Shown here: piece after piece, positions 1-7,548 of the stretch
Layout of the letters: each line of letters opens with the position of its first letter
How positions within the stretch are numbered: the first letter of the stretch is position 1
Assembly: GCA_011391855.1 (NCBI GenBank)
Contig: JAABPT010000090.1
Location: forward strand, 1 to 22,970
DNA: 22,970 bases
Direction of reading: 5' to 3'
From: Burkholderiales bacterium
Lineage (GTDB): Bacteria; Pseudomonadota; Gammaproteobacteria; Burkholderiales; Burkholderiaceae_C
The notes under the pieces: model-generated
The model's input: only the letters and a program-made list of their open reading frames with translations
Told to the model about the DNA's origin: nothing
Databases searched by the model: none
Made by a program: the position numbers and the translations under genes

Positions 1-653
1 ATGCCCACCAGCCGGAAGGTGCCGATGTGCGGCTTGCTCACGAAGAGAATCTCTTCTGGCGCGCCAGCCTTGACGAATTCGGTGAGCACCTTGCGCGTGA
101 GGTGGCGCGGGTCGCTGATCTGGCTCCACAGCTTGCCGTCGGAAAATGTGCCGGCGCCGCCTTCGCCGAACTGCACGTTGGATTCAGGGTCGAGCACGCC
201 GCGGCGCCACAGACCCCAGGTGTCCTTGGTGCGTTCGCGCACGCGGCGGCCACGTTCCAGCACCAGCGGACGCAACCCCATCTGGGCCAGGATCAGCGCC
301 GCGAACAGGCCGCAGGGGCCGAAGCCGACGACCAGCGGCCGCGGCCGGCAAGCGGCGTGGAAGTCGGCAGGGGCGTGGCCGATGAATCGGTAGCGGGTGT
401 CTGGAGTGGCCCGCACGTGCGGGTCGCCGGCGTGGCGCCGCAGCAGAGCGGCTTCTTCGACGTTGGCGTTCAGTTCACAGTCGACGGTATAGATCAGCAC
501 CACCGCCGACTTCTTGCGCGCGTCGTGGGCGCGCTTGAATACGGTGTGGCGCAGCAGGTCGGCTTCGGCCAGGCCCAGGCGCGACAAGACCGCCGTGCGC
601 AGTGCGGCCTCGGCGTGGTCCAGCGGCAGGCGCAGTTCGGTGATGCGCAGCAT
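1..653 (-). CDS. NAD(P)/FAD-dependent oxidoreductase, C-terminus cut by window edge
   Basis: Only the first 217 residues are visible; the rest lies left of base 1. Residues 1-85 form a small basic N-terminal domain. A Rossmann FAD-binding motif follows at about 106-120 (VVGFGPCGLFAA), ending in an acidic-strand VLERG near 131-135. Residues 160-180 (NVQFGEGGAGTFSDGKL) match the conserved block of the large 'uncharacterised FAD-dependent dehydrogenase' family (COG2509 type, usually about 530-560 residues). The substrate of this family is not established, so I give no specific reaction. ATG at 653 is the first plausible start; no strong Shine-Dalgarno is visible upstream. It reads in the same direction as the small gene at 743-913, which lies upstream. 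The frame is continuous and motif-bearing, so the reading is secure although the gene is partial. Confidence 0.88.
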   Translation of the reverse strand, partial: MLRITELRLPLDHAEAALRTAVLSRLGLAEADLLRHTVFKRAHDARKKSAVVLIYTVDCELNANVEEAALLRRHAGDPHVRATPDTRYRFIGHAPADFHAACRPRPLVVGFGPCGLFAALILAQMGLRPLVLERGRRVRERTKDTWGLWRRGVLDPESNVQFGEGGAGTFSDGKLWSQISDPRHLTRKVLTEFVKAGAPEEILFVSKPHIGTFRLVG

Positions 654-742
654 GGGGGTGGCGCGCGCCAGCCCGTGGCCGCCCGGGGGCGCGGTGCGCC
701 AGTCGGTCCGGGGCTAGTGGCGCGTCAGCCAGGTCGTGCGGC

Positions 743-913
743 TCAGCTGCCGCCCTTGCCGGCGCGCTTGCCCGGGTTCTTCTTGCTGCGCGTGTGCGAG
801 CCGCGCTCCTGGCTGACCTTCTGGCCGCGGCCCGTGGTGCGATTGGTGCCCGGCGTGGGCGGCACGGGTGGGGTGGCACGACGGTCGGCTTCGGTTCTGA
901 TCTTGTTGGCCAT
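743..913 (-). CDS. Small basic protein of unknown function (56 aa)
   Basis: This short frame begins at an ATG (913) with GGAG six bases upstream, a good Shine-Dalgarno in a region where few exist. The product, starting MANKIRTEAD, is strongly basic and Pro/Gly-rich: about ten Arg and seven Lys in 56 residues, with a C-terminal run of SKKNPGKRAGKGG. It has no hydrophobic segment and no cysteine, so it is likely cytosolic, disordered and possibly nucleic-acid binding; that is inference from composition. It lies 89 bases upstream of the FAD oxidoreductase on the same strand. I do not recognise the family. The RBS, the ATG and the absence of any competing gene support it as real. Confidence 0.6.
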   Translation of the reverse strand: MANKIRTEADRRATPPVPPTPGTNRTTGRGQKVSQERGSHTRSKKNPGKRAGKGGS

Positions 914-995
914 GGCAGGCTCCGGCAAAGGGTAGGCAAAAGGAAATCGAACCGCGGATTAGGCCACAACGCCAGCCGTTCGGCTGCGGCACGTT

Positions 996-1013
996 GCCGG
1001 CGCGAGGGCCGGC
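996..1013 (-). terminator. Hairpin downstream of apt
   Basis: Arms GCCGGC (996-1001) and GCCGGC (1008-1013) pair around a six-base loop, starting 7 bases beyond the apt stop codon in the direction of transcription. There is no U tract, so this could be a Rho-assisted end or a 3' stabilising stem. A second small stem, CAGCC/GGCTG (973-986), lies beyond it. Confidence 0.3.
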
Positions 1014-1020
1014 CCCGGGC

Positions 1021-1578
1021 TCAATGCCCGTCGAAATGCACCAGCGTGAACAGCGCCAGCCCCGCCGCACGCAGTCTGTCGGAGCCGCCGAGCTCGGGCA
1101 GGTCGACGATGGCGGCGCCCTCGATCACCTGCGCGCCCAGCCGCTCGAGCAGCTTCTTGCCCGCCATCATGGTGCCGCCGGTGGCGATGAGGTCGTCGAT
1201 GAGCAGCACGCGGTCGCCGGGCTTCACGGAGTCGGTGTGCATTTCCACCGTGGCGCTGCCGTACTCCAGCTCGTAGGTCTCCTCCACCGTGGTGAACGGC
1301 AGCTTGCCCTTCTTGCGGATCGGCACGAAACCCACGTTCAGCTCGTAGGCCACGACGCTGCCGATGATGAAGCCGCGTGCGTCGAGCCCGGCAATGACGT
1401 CGGGCCGCACATCGAAATAGCGGTGCACGAACTGGTCGATGAGGACGCGGAAGACACGCGGCTGGCTCAGCAGCGGCGTGATGTCGCGGAACATGACGCC
1501 GGGCGCCGGCCAGTCGGGCACGGTGCGGATGTGCGCGCGGATGTAGTCCGAAGGCGAGACGGTGGGGTCGGCGGCCAT
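1021..1578 (-). CDS. apt: Adenine phosphoribosyltransferase
   Basis: This 185-residue enzyme makes AMP from adenine and PRPP in cytosolic purine salvage. The family signature is complete. A PDWPAPGVMFRDITPL block at 21-36 forms the N-terminal hood region, and GLDARGFIIG at 64-73 and PIRKKGKLP at 86-94 follow. The PRPP-binding loop is VLLIDDLIATGGTM at 124-137, with the paired Asp residues and TGGT. Length matches the usual 170-185. The ATG at 1578 is chosen because it directly precedes the conserved N-terminus (SDYIRAHIRTVPDWP); no clear Shine-Dalgarno is visible. A histidine-phosphatase-like gene ends 38 bases upstream on the same strand, so the two may be co-transcribed. Nothing in the sequence suggests loss of function. 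Confidence 0.97.
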   Translation of the reverse strand: MAADPTVSPSDYIRAHIRTVPDWPAPGVMFRDITPLLSQPRVFRVLIDQFVHRYFDVRPDVIAGLDARGFIIGSVVAYELNVGFVPIRKKGKLPFTTVEETYELEYGSATVEMHTDSVKPGDRVLLIDDLIATGGTMMAGKKLLERLGAQVIEGAAIVDLPELGGSDRLRAAGLALFTLVHFDGH

Positions 1579-1616
1579 GCGCAGAATGATAGGCGGCGGC
1601 GCCGTGGCGGCGCGGC

Positions 1617-2189
1617 TCAGGCCGGCGCCAGGCGCGCCAGCACCTGCACCGCGCCCGAGGCGTCGGCCCGCAGCACCAGGCCTTCGCCGGAAGAAGAACC
1701 CTGCTGCGTCAGGTCGGACAGCACGAACATGTGCGTCACCCAGGCCTCGAAGCGCCCGCGCTGTGCGCTCGCCGCGGCCAGGGCGGAGCGCAGTTGCTGC
1801 AAATGGTCGGCATTGGTCTGCTCGGGCGACCCGCGCGGCGAACCCAGCGCCGGCCAGGGTTCGGTGCGGCCGAAGGCCAGCGTGGCGGTGTCCACGCAGC
1901 GGCACCAGGGGCTGGAGCGCACCGTCGCGGGCGGCAGGCCGCGGGCCTGGAACCACTGCCCGATGCGGCGTGCCTGCGCGCGACCTGCCTCGCTCAGGTT
2001 GCGCTGCGTGCTGCAGTCGCCCAGCGTGAAATTCGGTGGGTCGAAGGTGCCCGGCGCCAGCGCATGGCGCAAGGCGATCACGACCCCACCGGCGCGCAGC
2101 AGCCGCTCGGTTTCGTCGCTGGCCAGGGCAAGCCTTGGGGCCAGGGGCAGCAGAAGGCTGGCGGTCAGCACATCGCGTCGTCGGGGCAT
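1617..2189 (-). CDS. Exported histidine phosphatase family protein
   Basis: A 190-residue protein with an N-terminal export signal (MPRRRDVLTASLLLPLAPRLALA). The twin arginines followed by D-V-L resemble a Tat signal, but Sec is also possible. The body follows the histidine phosphatase (phosphoglycerate-mutase-like) plan: IALRHALAPG at 38-47 carries the nucleophile-type Arg41-His42, VRSSPWCRC at 90-98 gives the second Arg, and VTHMFVLSDLTQ at 151-162 gives the second His153. In this family a His becomes phosphorylated during phosphomonoester hydrolysis; the substrate is unknown. RHA replaces the commoner RHG. ATG 2189 is preferred over the GTG at 2195 because GGAG sits five bases upstream of the ATG and would touch the GTG. 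Likely periplasmic. Confidence 0.85.
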   Translation of the reverse strand: MPRRRDVLTASLLLPLAPRLALASDETERLLRAGGVVIALRHALAPGTFDPPNFTLGDCSTQRNLSEAGRAQARRIGQWFQARGLPPATVRSSPWCRCVDTATLAFGRTEPWPALGSPRGSPEQTNADHLQQLRSALAAASAQRGRFEAWVTHMFVLSDLTQQGSSSGEGLVLRADASGAVQVLARLAPA

Positions 2190-2311
2190 CGTCACTCCAG
2201 TGGTCTTCAGGTGCCCGGGCCCGCAGCAGGACGAGAAAGAGCGTGGCCTCGCCGAAATTTGCTCTTCCTCTTTGCTGGGCCTTACGCAAGACAGCCGTCG
2301 TGGGCGGCCTC

Positions 2312-4312
2312 TCAGCCGCGCAGCAGTCTCTCTTCGGCCAGCGCCAGCGGTTCGGGCAACCCTGAAAGCACCAGCGTATCGCCGGCCGCGATCACGTGCT
2401 CGGGCAGTGGCGGAGTGCCCCCACCGGTGGCACGCCGAATCGACACCACGCTCACGCCTTTTGCATGCAGTGCCAGGCGCTCCAGCGGCTGGCCGATGCA
2501 GCGCGCCGCGTCGGGCACGGTCACGCTGCGCAGCCGCGCCTGGTGCAGTTCTTCCACGGTGTCGTCGTCAGCGCCGTGGAAGTAGCCGCGCAGCAGGCTG
2601 TAGCGGGCGTCGCGCGCGTCGCGCGTGATGCGTACCACGCGCTGCATGGGCACGCCCACCAGCGCCAGCGCATGGCCGGCCAGCATGAGCGAGCCTTCGA
2701 TGGCCTCGGGCACCACCTCGGTCGCGCCGGCGGCGCGCAGCTTGTCGAGGTCGGTGTCGTCCACCGTGCGCACGACCACCGGCACCCGCGGCGCATGTTC
2801 CTGCACCAGGCGCAGGATCTTCAGCGCCGAGGGCGTGTCGGGGTAGCTCACCACCACCGCGGCGGCGCGCGCCAGGCCGGCGGCCATCAGGCTTTGCAGC
2901 CGCGCCGCGTCACCGAAGACCACGCTCTGGCCGGCGGCGGCGGCCTGGCGCACGCGGTCGGGGTCGAGGTCCAGCGCCATGTACGGAATGCCCTCGGGCA
3001 CCAGCAGCCGCGCCAGGTTCTGGCCGCTGCGGCCATAGCCGCAGATGATGACGTGGCGTTCGGTGGCGATGGCCTTGCGCGCGATGGTGGTCAGCGCCAG
3101 CGACTGCATCATCCAGTCGGTGGCACTCAGCCGGTTGACGATCTGGCCGCTGTACATGATGAGGAAGGGCGTGGCCAGCATCGACAGCACCATGCTGGCC
3201 AGGACCGGGCTCACCCATTCCGGCGCCACCAGTCCGCGGCCGGCACCCAGCGTCAGCAGCACGAAGCCGAATTCACCCGCCTGTGCCAGGTACAGCCCAG
3301 TGCGCAGCGCCACGCCCGGCTGGGCACCGAAGAGCCGCGCCAGCCCGGCCACCAGGGCGAATTTCACGAGCACCGGTACGCTGGTGAGCAGCAGCACCAG
3401 GAACCACTGTTCGAGCACCGGGCGCCAGTCCAGCTTCATGCCGATGGTGATGAAGAACAGGCCCAGCAGTACGTCGTGGAAGGGCCGGATGTCGGTTTCC
3501 ACCTGGTGCTTGAATTCGGTCTCGGCCACCAGCATGCCGGCGACGAAGGCGCCCAGCGCGAGCGACAAGCCGAAATGTTCGGTGACCCAGGCCAGCCCCA
3601 GCGTGATGAGCAGCAGGTTCAGCACGAAGAGTTCCTCGCTCTTGCGTCGCGCCACCTGGGTGAGCCACCAGCGCATGACACGCTGGCCGCCCACCAGCAG
3701 CACGGCCAGCAGCGCGGCCGCCTTGAGCATGGCCCAGCCCATCGCAGTGGCCAGGTCCTCGCCGCTGGACCCCAGCGCCGGGATCAGCACCAACAGCGGC
3801 ACCACGGCCAGATCCTGGAACAGCAGCACGCCCATGACGCGGCGGCCATGCTCGGCCTCCAGCTCCAGCCGCTCGGCCAGCAGCTTGGCCACGATGGCGG
3901 TGGATGACATGGCCATGGCGCTGCCCAGCACCACGGCGCCCTGCCAGCCCAGTTCCCAGGGCCGCGAGCTCAGGGCGTTCCACACCCACACCAGCAGCAG
4001 GTGACCGGCCAGCGTGCCGGCCACGGTGAGCACCACCTGCGACATGCCCAGCCCGAACACCAGCGTGCGCATGCTGCGCAGCTTGGGCAGGTTGAATTCG
4101 AGCCCGATGACGAACATCAGGAACACGACGCCGAACTCGGCCAGATACTGCACGCCGGCGCTGTCCCGCGCCAAGGCCAGCGCATGCGGCCCGATCACCA
4201 CCCCCACCACCAAGTAGCCCAGCATCGGCGGCAGCTTGAGCGTCCTGAAGATCACGACGCCGATCACCGCGGCGACGAGATACAGCAGTGTCAGTTCGAG
4301 GGTGGTGGCCAT
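2312..4312 (-). CDS. CPA2-family monovalent cation:proton antiporter with RCK domain (KefB/KefC/YbaL type)
   Basis: A 666-residue inner-membrane exchanger. Residues 1-395 are a Na+/H+ exchanger-like core of about 12 helices, containing MLGYLVVGVVIGP (30-42), SSTAI (136-140) and the CPA2 motif LLFQDLAVVP (163-172) with its buried Asp. Residues 419-550 form an RCK/TrkA-N nucleotide-binding domain beginning HVIICGYGRSGQN, and about 575-660 form a TrkA-C-like domain. This is the KefB/KefC/YbaL layout: K+ efflux or K+/H+ exchange gated by a cytosolic ligand. I see no separate KefF/KefG ancillary flavoprotein, so glutathione gating cannot be claimed. The ATG at 4312 is 40 bases from the divergent kdsD start. 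Ion specificity is inferred from family only. Confidence 0.94.
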   Translation of the reverse strand: MATTLELTLLYLVAAVIGVVIFRTLKLPPMLGYLVVGVVIGPHALALARDSAGVQYLAEFGVVFLMFVIGLEFNLPKLRSMRTLVFGLGMSQVVLTVAGTLAGHLLLVWVWNALSSRPWELGWQGAVVLGSAMAMSSTAIVAKLLAERLELEAEHGRRVMGVLLFQDLAVVPLLVLIPALGSSGEDLATAMGWAMLKAAALLAVLLVGGQRVMRWWLTQVARRKSEELFVLNLLLITLGLAWVTEHFGLSLALGAFVAGMLVAETEFKHQVETDIRPFHDVLLGLFFITIGMKLDWRPVLEQWFLVLLLTSVPVLVKFALVAGLARLFGAQPGVALRTGLYLAQAGEFGFVLLTLGAGRGLVAPEWVSPVLASMVLSMLATPFLIMYSGQIVNRLSATDWMMQSLALTTIARKAIATERHVIICGYGRSGQNLARLLVPEGIPYMALDLDPDRVRQAAAAGQSVVFGDAARLQSLMAAGLARAAAVVVSYPDTPSALKILRLVQEHAPRVPVVVRTVDDTDLDKLRAAGATEVVPEAIEGSLMLAGHALALVGVPMQRVVRITRDARDARYSLLRGYFHGADDDTVEELHQARLRSVTVPDAARCIGQPLERLALHAKGVSVVSIRRATGGGTPPLPEHVIAAGDTLVLSGLPEPLALAEERLLRG

Positions 4313-4319
4313 GGGTGCC

Positions 4320-4325
4320 TAGAAT
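4320..4325 (+). promoter_or_regulatory. Candidate -10 for kdsD operon
   Basis: TAGAAT matches the -10 consensus at five of six positions and would give a leader of about 20 bases before the GTG start at 4353. No good -35 is visible at the right spacing, and that position lies inside the first codons of the divergent antiporter gene. Confidence 0.3.
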
Positions 4326-4352
4326 GACTCGATCGTATTCGACCGCCTTGCC

Positions 4353-5342
4353 GTGACCCCTGCCCGCCCCTTCGACGCCGAACGTGCGCTGCGCCTGGCC
4401 GGGCGCACCTTCGAGATCGAGGCGCGTGCGCTGCTGGCGCTGGCGGCGCGGCAGGGCGAGGGCTTCGCGCGCGCCGTGCAGGCCATGCTGGAATGCCGCG
4501 GCCGCGTGGTCGTGATGGGCATGGGCAAGAGCGGCCACGTGGGCCGCAAGACCGCGGCCACGCTGGCTTCCACCGGCACGCCGGCGTTCTTCGTGCACCC
4601 GGCCGAGGCCAGCCATGGCGACCTGGGCATGGTGATGGCCGGCGACGTGGTGCTGGCCATCAGCAACAGCGGCGAAAGCGACGAACTCGCGGCCATCCTG
4701 CCGGCGATGCGGCGCCTGGGCGTGACGCTGGTGGCGATGACGGGCCAGCCCGAATCCACGCTGGCGCGGCATGCCGACATGGTGCTGTCCAGCGCTGTGG
4801 ACGAAGAGGCTTGCCCGCTGAACCTGGCACCCACCGCCAGCACCACGGCGCAGATGGCACTGGGTGACGCTTTGGCCGTGGCGCTGCTCGACGCGCGCGG
4901 CTTTCGCGAGGAGGACTTCGCGCGTTCGCACCCCGGCGGCTCGCTCGGCCGCAAGCTGCTGATGCACGTGCGTGACCTCATGCGCAGTGGCGACGCCGTG
5001 CCGAAGGTGGCACCGGCGGCCAGTTTCAACGAACTGCTGCGCGAGATGACCGGCAAGGGCCTGGGCTTCACGGCCGTGGCCGACGGCGCAGGCCGCCCGA
5101 TCGGCATCTTCACCGACGGTGACCTGCGCCGCCTCATCGAGCGCGGCGCCGACCTGCGCGCGCTCACCGCCGAAGAAGTGATGCACCGCGGCCCGCGTCT
5201 GGTGCGCGCCGATGCGCTGGCGGTGGACGCCGCCGGCGTGATGGAAGCGCACCGCATCACCAGCGTGCTGGTGGTCGACGAGGCGGGCGTGCTCGTGGGC
5301 GCACTCAACTCCAACGACCTGATGCGGGCGAAGGTGATCTGA
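4353..5342 (+). CDS. kdsD: D-arabinose 5-phosphate isomerase, KdsD/KpsF family
   Basis: A 329-residue cytosolic enzyme that converts ribulose 5-phosphate to arabinose 5-phosphate, the first step of Kdo synthesis for LPS. An SIS domain spans about 40-175 with MGMGKSGHVGRK (55-66), HPAEASHGDLG (82-92) and SNSGESDEL (104-112). SHPGGSLGRKLL (192-203) places His193 where the E. coli enzyme has its catalytic His. Two CBS domains follow (about 208-265 and 275-329). The C-terminus reads NSNDLMRAKVI, where homologues I remember have a His-Asp-Leu; the first residue is Asn here. The start is GTG: the nearby ATG at 4324 is in another frame and stops at once, and homology begins right after the GTG. Two bases separate it from kdsC. 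Confidence 0.96.
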   Translation: MTPARPFDAERALRLAGRTFEIEARALLALAARQGEGFARAVQAMLECRGRVVVMGMGKSGHVGRKTAATLASTGTPAFFVHPAEASHGDLGMVMAGDVVLAISNSGESDELAAILPAMRRLGVTLVAMTGQPESTLARHADMVLSSAVDEEACPLNLAPTASTTAQMALGDALAVALLDARGFREEDFARSHPGGSLGRKLLMHVRDLMRSGDAVPKVAPAASFNELLREMTGKGLGFTAVADGAGRPIGIFTDGDLRRLIERGADLRALTAEEVMHRGPRLVRADALAVDAAGVMEAHRITSVLVVDEAGVLVGALNSNDLMRAKVI

Positions 5343-5344
5343 AC

Positions 5345-5923
5345 ATGCCGGCGGGGTTCGCGCTGAGTTTTCCCCCCGAGCTGCTGCTGCGCGCGATGGG
5401 CCCCGGCCTGGGCATGAAAGCGGCCATCTTCGACGTCGACGGCGTGCTCACCGATGGCCGCCTGTACATCGGCGAGCGCGGCGAGACGGTCAAGGCCTTC
5501 AGCACGCTCGACGGCCATGGACTGAAGCTGCTGAAGCAGGGCGGCATCGAGCCGCTGGTCATCACCGGGCGCGATTCGCCCGCGGTGCGCCGGCGCATCC
5601 TCGACCTGGGTCTGGTGCACGCGGTCTACGGCGCCGGCGACAAGCTGGCCGCGGCCCAGGCGCTGCTGGCCACGCTGGGCCTGGACTGGCCCGAGGTGGC
5701 GGCCATGGGCGACGACTGGCCCGACCTGCCGCTGCTGGCCCGCGCCGGCTTTGCCTGCGCACCGGCGAATGCCCACGCCGAAGCCAAGGCGGTGGCGCAC
5801 CATGTCACCGCGGCCAGCGGCGGCCATGGCGCGGCCCGCGAATTCTGCGACCTGCTGTTGATGGCCACGGGCCGCTACGTGCCGCTGCTGCAGGGCCATC
5901 TGCAGACGCTGGACGGCGCCTGA
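5345..5923 (+). CDS. kdsC: 3-deoxy-D-manno-octulosonate 8-phosphate phosphatase, KdsC
   Basis: A 192-residue HAD-superfamily phosphatase that releases Kdo from Kdo 8-phosphate. Motif I is FDVDGVLTDG (29-38), with nucleophile Asp30 and acid/base Asp32. Motif II is VITGRDS (72-78). Motif III/IV is MGDDWPDLPL (121-130), with Trp where many KdsC proteins have Leu or Trp. There is no cap domain, as expected for the C0-type tetrameric KdsC. The family is usually 170-190 residues; the N-terminus carries about 20 extra residues before the first strand, and an internal ATG just before MKAAIFD (residue 24) is a possible later start. It begins two bases after the kdsD stop and ends nine bases before lptC, so the three genes are very likely one transcript. 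Confidence 0.94.
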   Translation: MPAGFALSFPPELLLRAMGPGLGMKAAIFDVDGVLTDGRLYIGERGETVKAFSTLDGHGLKLLKQGGIEPLVITGRDSPAVRRRILDLGLVHAVYGAGDKLAAAQALLATLGLDWPEVAAMGDDWPDLPLLARAGFACAPANAHAEAKAVAHHVTAASGGHGAAREFCDLLLMATGRYVPLLQGHLQTLDGA

Positions 5924-5932
5924 GGCCGTGCC

Positions 5933-6625
5933 ATGACGGTCGAGCTGCACCTGCCCGACCTGCCCGAGGTGCCGATCTCGCTGGGCGCGCCGGCGGGCCC
6001 GCCGCGGGCGGCGCGGCCGTGGGGCCTGCGAATCCGCGACGCGCTGGCGACCTATTTGCCGCTGCTGCTGATGGCGGTGCTGGCGCTGGCCACCTGGTGG
6101 TTGGTCAAGAATTCACCGCGGCCGGCCGGGGAGTTGGCCGAACGGCCGGTCTCGAAGGACCCCGACTACACGATGACGGCGTTTTCGCTCGACCGGTTCG
6201 ACGCTGCCGGCGCGCTGAAACTGCGCATCGAAGGCGATCACCTGCGGCATTTCCCGGCCACCGACCGCATCGAGATCGACGGCGTGCACATCCTTTCCAT
6301 CGCCGCCGGCGGCCGCGTGACGCAGGCGCGTGCAGCCCGCGCCGTCGGCAACGGCGATGGCAGCGAAATGCAGCTGCTCGGTGGCGCCGAGGTCCGCAGC
6401 GAAGATGCCGCCGGGCAAGTGCTGGTGATGCGCAGCGAATTCCTGCACGCCTTCTTCGTGACCGAGCGCGTGCGCACGCATCTGCCGGTGCAGGTGCAGG
6501 CCCCCGGCAGCGAAATGCGCGCCGCGGGGATGGACTATGACCACGCGGCGCGCCGGCTCGACCTGAAAGGCCCCATGCGGGTGGTGATGTCGCCGCGGGC
6601 GCCGGCCGTCGGCGCCGGGCGCTGA
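5933..6625 (+). CDS. lptC: LPS export ABC transporter periplasmic protein LptC
   Basis: A 230-residue bitopic inner-membrane protein. About 35 cytosolic residues precede one membrane helix (about 40-60, YLPLLLMAVLALATWWLV). A periplasmic beta-jellyroll domain follows, containing the DYTMTAFSLDRFDAAGALKL region and the conserved HFPATDRIEIDGV segment typical of LptC. LptC joins the LptBFG extractor to the LptA bridge. The cytosolic tail is long compared with E. coli LptC (191 residues) but common in Burkholderiales. It is the last gene of the kdsD-kdsC-lptC block. In many proteobacteria lptA and lptB follow directly; here an SDR gene follows after 64 bases, so the rest of the Lpt machinery must be encoded elsewhere. 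Confidence 0.9.
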   Translation: MTVELHLPDLPEVPISLGAPAGPPRAARPWGLRIRDALATYLPLLLMAVLALATWWLVKNSPRPAGELAERPVSKDPDYTMTAFSLDRFDAAGALKLRIEGDHLRHFPATDRIEIDGVHILSIAAGGRVTQARAARAVGNGDGSEMQLLGGAEVRSEDAAGQVLVMRSEFLHAFFVTERVRTHLPVQVQAPGSEMRAAGMDYDHAARRLDLKGPMRVVMSPRAPAVGAGR

Positions 6626-6689
6626 GCGGCGCTGAGCAGCGGCGAGCAGCGGTGATCGGCCGGCAGACTTTGAAGGGCAGCGCCGCGTC

Positions 6690-7463
6690 ATGAGTGCACC
6701 TCTGATTTTCATCACCGGCGCCTCCAGCGGCATCGGACAGGCGCTGGCCGCGCGCTACGCCCAGGCCGGCTGGCGGCTGGCACTGGCGGCGCGGCGCACC
6801 GGTGAGATGGAGGCCTGGGCGCGCGCGCAAGGGCTGGACGATCAACGCGTGGGCATCTATGCCGCCGATGTGTCCGTCGTCGACAGCATCGTCGCTGCCG
6901 GCAACGACTGCATGGCGCGCCAGGGCTTGCCCGACGTGGTGCTGGCCTGCGCCGGCATCAGCGTGGGCATGGACACCGCCGAACGCGCCGACCTCGACGT
7001 GCTGCGCGACACCTTCGCCACCAACAACGTTGGGCTGGCCGCCACCTTCCACCCCTTCCTGCGCCCCATGCGCGAGCGCGGTTCGGGCACGCTGGTGGGC
7101 ATTGCCAGCGTGAATGCGATCCGCGGCCTGCCCGGGCACGGCGCCACTTGCGCCAGCAAGGCGGCCGTGGTGGCTTATCTCGAAAGCCTGCGCGGCGAAA
7201 CCCGCGGCAGCGGGGTGACGGTGGTGACGCTGCTGCCGGGCTATATCGCCACGCCGCTGACGGCGCACAACCCCTATCCGATGCCGTTCCTGATGCCGGC
7301 GGAGCGGTTCGCCGAACAGGCCTTCCGCAGCATCCAGGCCGGCAGCAGCTACCGTGTCATTCCGTGGCAGATGGCCGTGGTGGCCAAGTTGCTGCGGCTG
7401 CTGCCCAACCCGTTGTTCGACAAGTTGTTCGCCGGCCGCGGACGCAAGCCACGGCGCACCTGA
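6690..7463 (+). CDS. SDR family protein lacking the catalytic Tyr
   Basis: A 257-residue classical-length short-chain dehydrogenase. The nucleotide-binding motif TGASSGIG is at 9-16, CAGIS (87-91) stands for the NNAG strand, and Asn113 is in NNVGL. The active-site Ser140 (in GIASVN) and Lys157 are present. However, the residue 13 after Ser140, where the YxxxK Tyr should be, is Thr153: the segment reads GATCASKAAV, encoded GCC ACT TGC GCC AGC AAG. The post-active-site LPGYIATPL (183-190) is intact. The protein therefore probably binds NAD(P), but its usual proton-transfer residue is missing. The C-terminal part (VAKLLRLLPNPLFDKL) is amphipathic and could touch membrane. Substrate unknown. It follows lptC in the same direction with a 64-base gap. 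Confidence 0.9.
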   Translation: MSAPLIFITGASSGIGQALAARYAQAGWRLALAARRTGEMEAWARAQGLDDQRVGIYAADVSVVDSIVAAGNDCMARQGLPDVVLACAGISVGMDTAERADLDVLRDTFATNNVGLAATFHPFLRPMRERGSGTLVGIASVNAIRGLPGHGATCASKAAVVAYLESLRGETRGSGVTVVTLLPGYIATPLTAHNPYPMPFLMPAERFAEQAFRSIQAGSSYRVIPWQMAVVAKLLRLLPNPLFDKLFAGRGRKPRRT

Positions 7464-7466
7464 AGG

Positions 7467-7526
7467 CCGCGTGGGCCCGCGGCGCGCGGGGGCATGACCC
7501 GCTGCCACGGCTCGCGGCCCACGCGG
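7467..7526. repeat. 11-bp inverted repeat upstream of the SbtA gene
   Basis: CCGCGTGGGCC (7467-7477) is exactly complementary to GGCCCACGCGG (7516-7526), with 38 bases between. It fills the gap between the SDR stop and the transporter start. It could be a terminator without a U tract or a binding site; chance pairing in GC-rich DNA is possible, though 11 perfect bases is long. Confidence 0.45.
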
Positions 7527-7548
7527 TATGCCAGCATCCACGCCCGTG

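Noticed and set aside
27..935. Long plus-strand open frame of 302 codons at the left edge
   Set aside because: It is antisense to the FAD oxidoreductase, whose minus frame carries clear flavoprotein motifs; the plus product is low-complexity Ala/Gly/Arg.
2396..3907. 503-codon plus-strand frame inside the antiporter region
   Set aside because: Shadow of the antiporter gene; the product is His/Gln/Arg-rich without any fold-like pattern, as expected opposite a GC-rich membrane protein gene.
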